Shown: positions 6,401 through 6,437 of the stretch, piece by piece
Layout: each line of letters opens with the position of its first letter
How positions within the stretch are numbered: the first letter of the stretch is position 1
Origin: Burkholderiales bacterium
GTDB taxonomy: Bacteria; Pseudomonadota; Gammaproteobacteria; Burkholderiales; Chitinimonadaceae
Reading direction: 5' to 3'
Length of the DNA: 6,437 bases
NCBI GenBank assembly: GCA_019234745.1
Contig: JAFAKZ010000593.1
Coordinates: 1-6,437 of the forward strand
Translations under genes and position numbers: made by a program
Notes under the pieces: generated by a model
What the model was told of the DNA's origin: nothing
Database searches by the model: none
What the model saw: the letters and a program-made list of their open reading frames with translations, nothing else

Positions 6401-6405
6401 ACACG

Positions 6406-6437
6406 ATGAAGCAATCCCGATTCCTACTCGCCGCACT
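6406..6437 (+). CDS. Start of an exported or membrane protein (partial, N-terminal signal-like peptide only)
   Basis: Only ten full codons are visible, MKQSRFLLAA, and the gene then leaves the window. A short basic start (Lys2, Arg5) followed by a hydrophobic run looks like the beginning of a signal peptide. GGAG (6396-6399) lies 6 nt before the ATG, a good ribosome site. Long leaders and such signal starts are common for porins and periplasmic binding proteins in Burkholderiales, but nothing here identifies the product. It points the same way as lysR but is separated by 357 bp and probably has its own promoter. Confidence 0.6.
   Translation, partial: MKQSRFLLAA

Larger units (their letters stand above)
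6049..6405. other. Intergenic stretch without a convincing gene
   Basis: A 357-bp stretch between lysR and the next rightward gene. The first 250 bases are GC-rich and show no recognisable gene and no hairpin followed by a T-run. The only short frame of note is a 26-codon minus-strand ORF (6132-6052, starting MADSLEAVIASV), which has no clear SD and no family I can name. From about 6280 the DNA becomes AT-rich. That part holds the probable promoter, an AT-rich dyad and the leader hairpin described separately. Confidence 0.6.

Overview
The window holds most of one leftward (minus-strand) operon, the LysR-type regulator that diverges from it, and the first codons of an unrelated rightward gene at the right edge. 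The DNA is GC-rich. The gene set (a LutABC set, FUSC-family membrane proteins, and a LysR gene transcribed divergently from its likely target) suggests a betaproteobacterium of the Burkholderiales. This assignment is inferred from protein style and is not proven. I see no tRNA, rRNA, insertion sequence, CRISPR array or phage gene.

Leftward operon, in order of transcription: a small FUSC-family membrane protein (5062-4424), a large two-cluster FUSC-family protein (4420-2261), LutA (2224-1481), LutB (1484-111) and the first 38 codons of LutC (114 to beyond the left edge). The junctions are very tight: 3 bp, 36 bp, then two 4-bp ATGA overlaps. Each gene has its own Shine-Dalgarno (SD) sequence, so the five genes very likely form one transcript. 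LutABC is the iron-sulfur, non-flavin L-lactate oxidising complex that turns L-lactate into pyruvate. The FUSC proteins resemble aromatic-acid and fusaric-acid exporters of the AaeB/YccS kind. No LldP/LutP lactate permease and no GntR-type LutR regulator is present in the window. The two FUSC proteins and a LysR regulator occupy the places where those would be expected.

Regulator: the LysR gene (5164-6048) is divergent from the operon across a 101-bp AT-rich gap. Its effector domain resembles the CidR subgroup, which in Firmicutes is linked to pyruvate and acetate overflow metabolism. The gap holds two copies of AATTGTAT 33 bp apart, a TTG-N9-CAA box, a TGAAT-N7-ATTCA inverted repeat, and two candidate promoters facing each other across the same bases. 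This is the layout expected of an autoregulated LysR switch.

Right end: 357 bp without a convincing gene (6049-6405) separate lysR from a new rightward gene at 6406 that begins like a signal peptide. Just ahead of it are an AT-rich dyad (6311-6335) and a 9-bp inverted repeat (6350-6358 with 6392-6400). The right arm of that repeat contains the SD sequence of the new gene, which suggests control at the RNA level.

The most unusual content is the coupling of an FUSC exporter pair to a lactate-oxidation complex, a LutB lacking one expected cluster cysteine, and the SD-masking leader.
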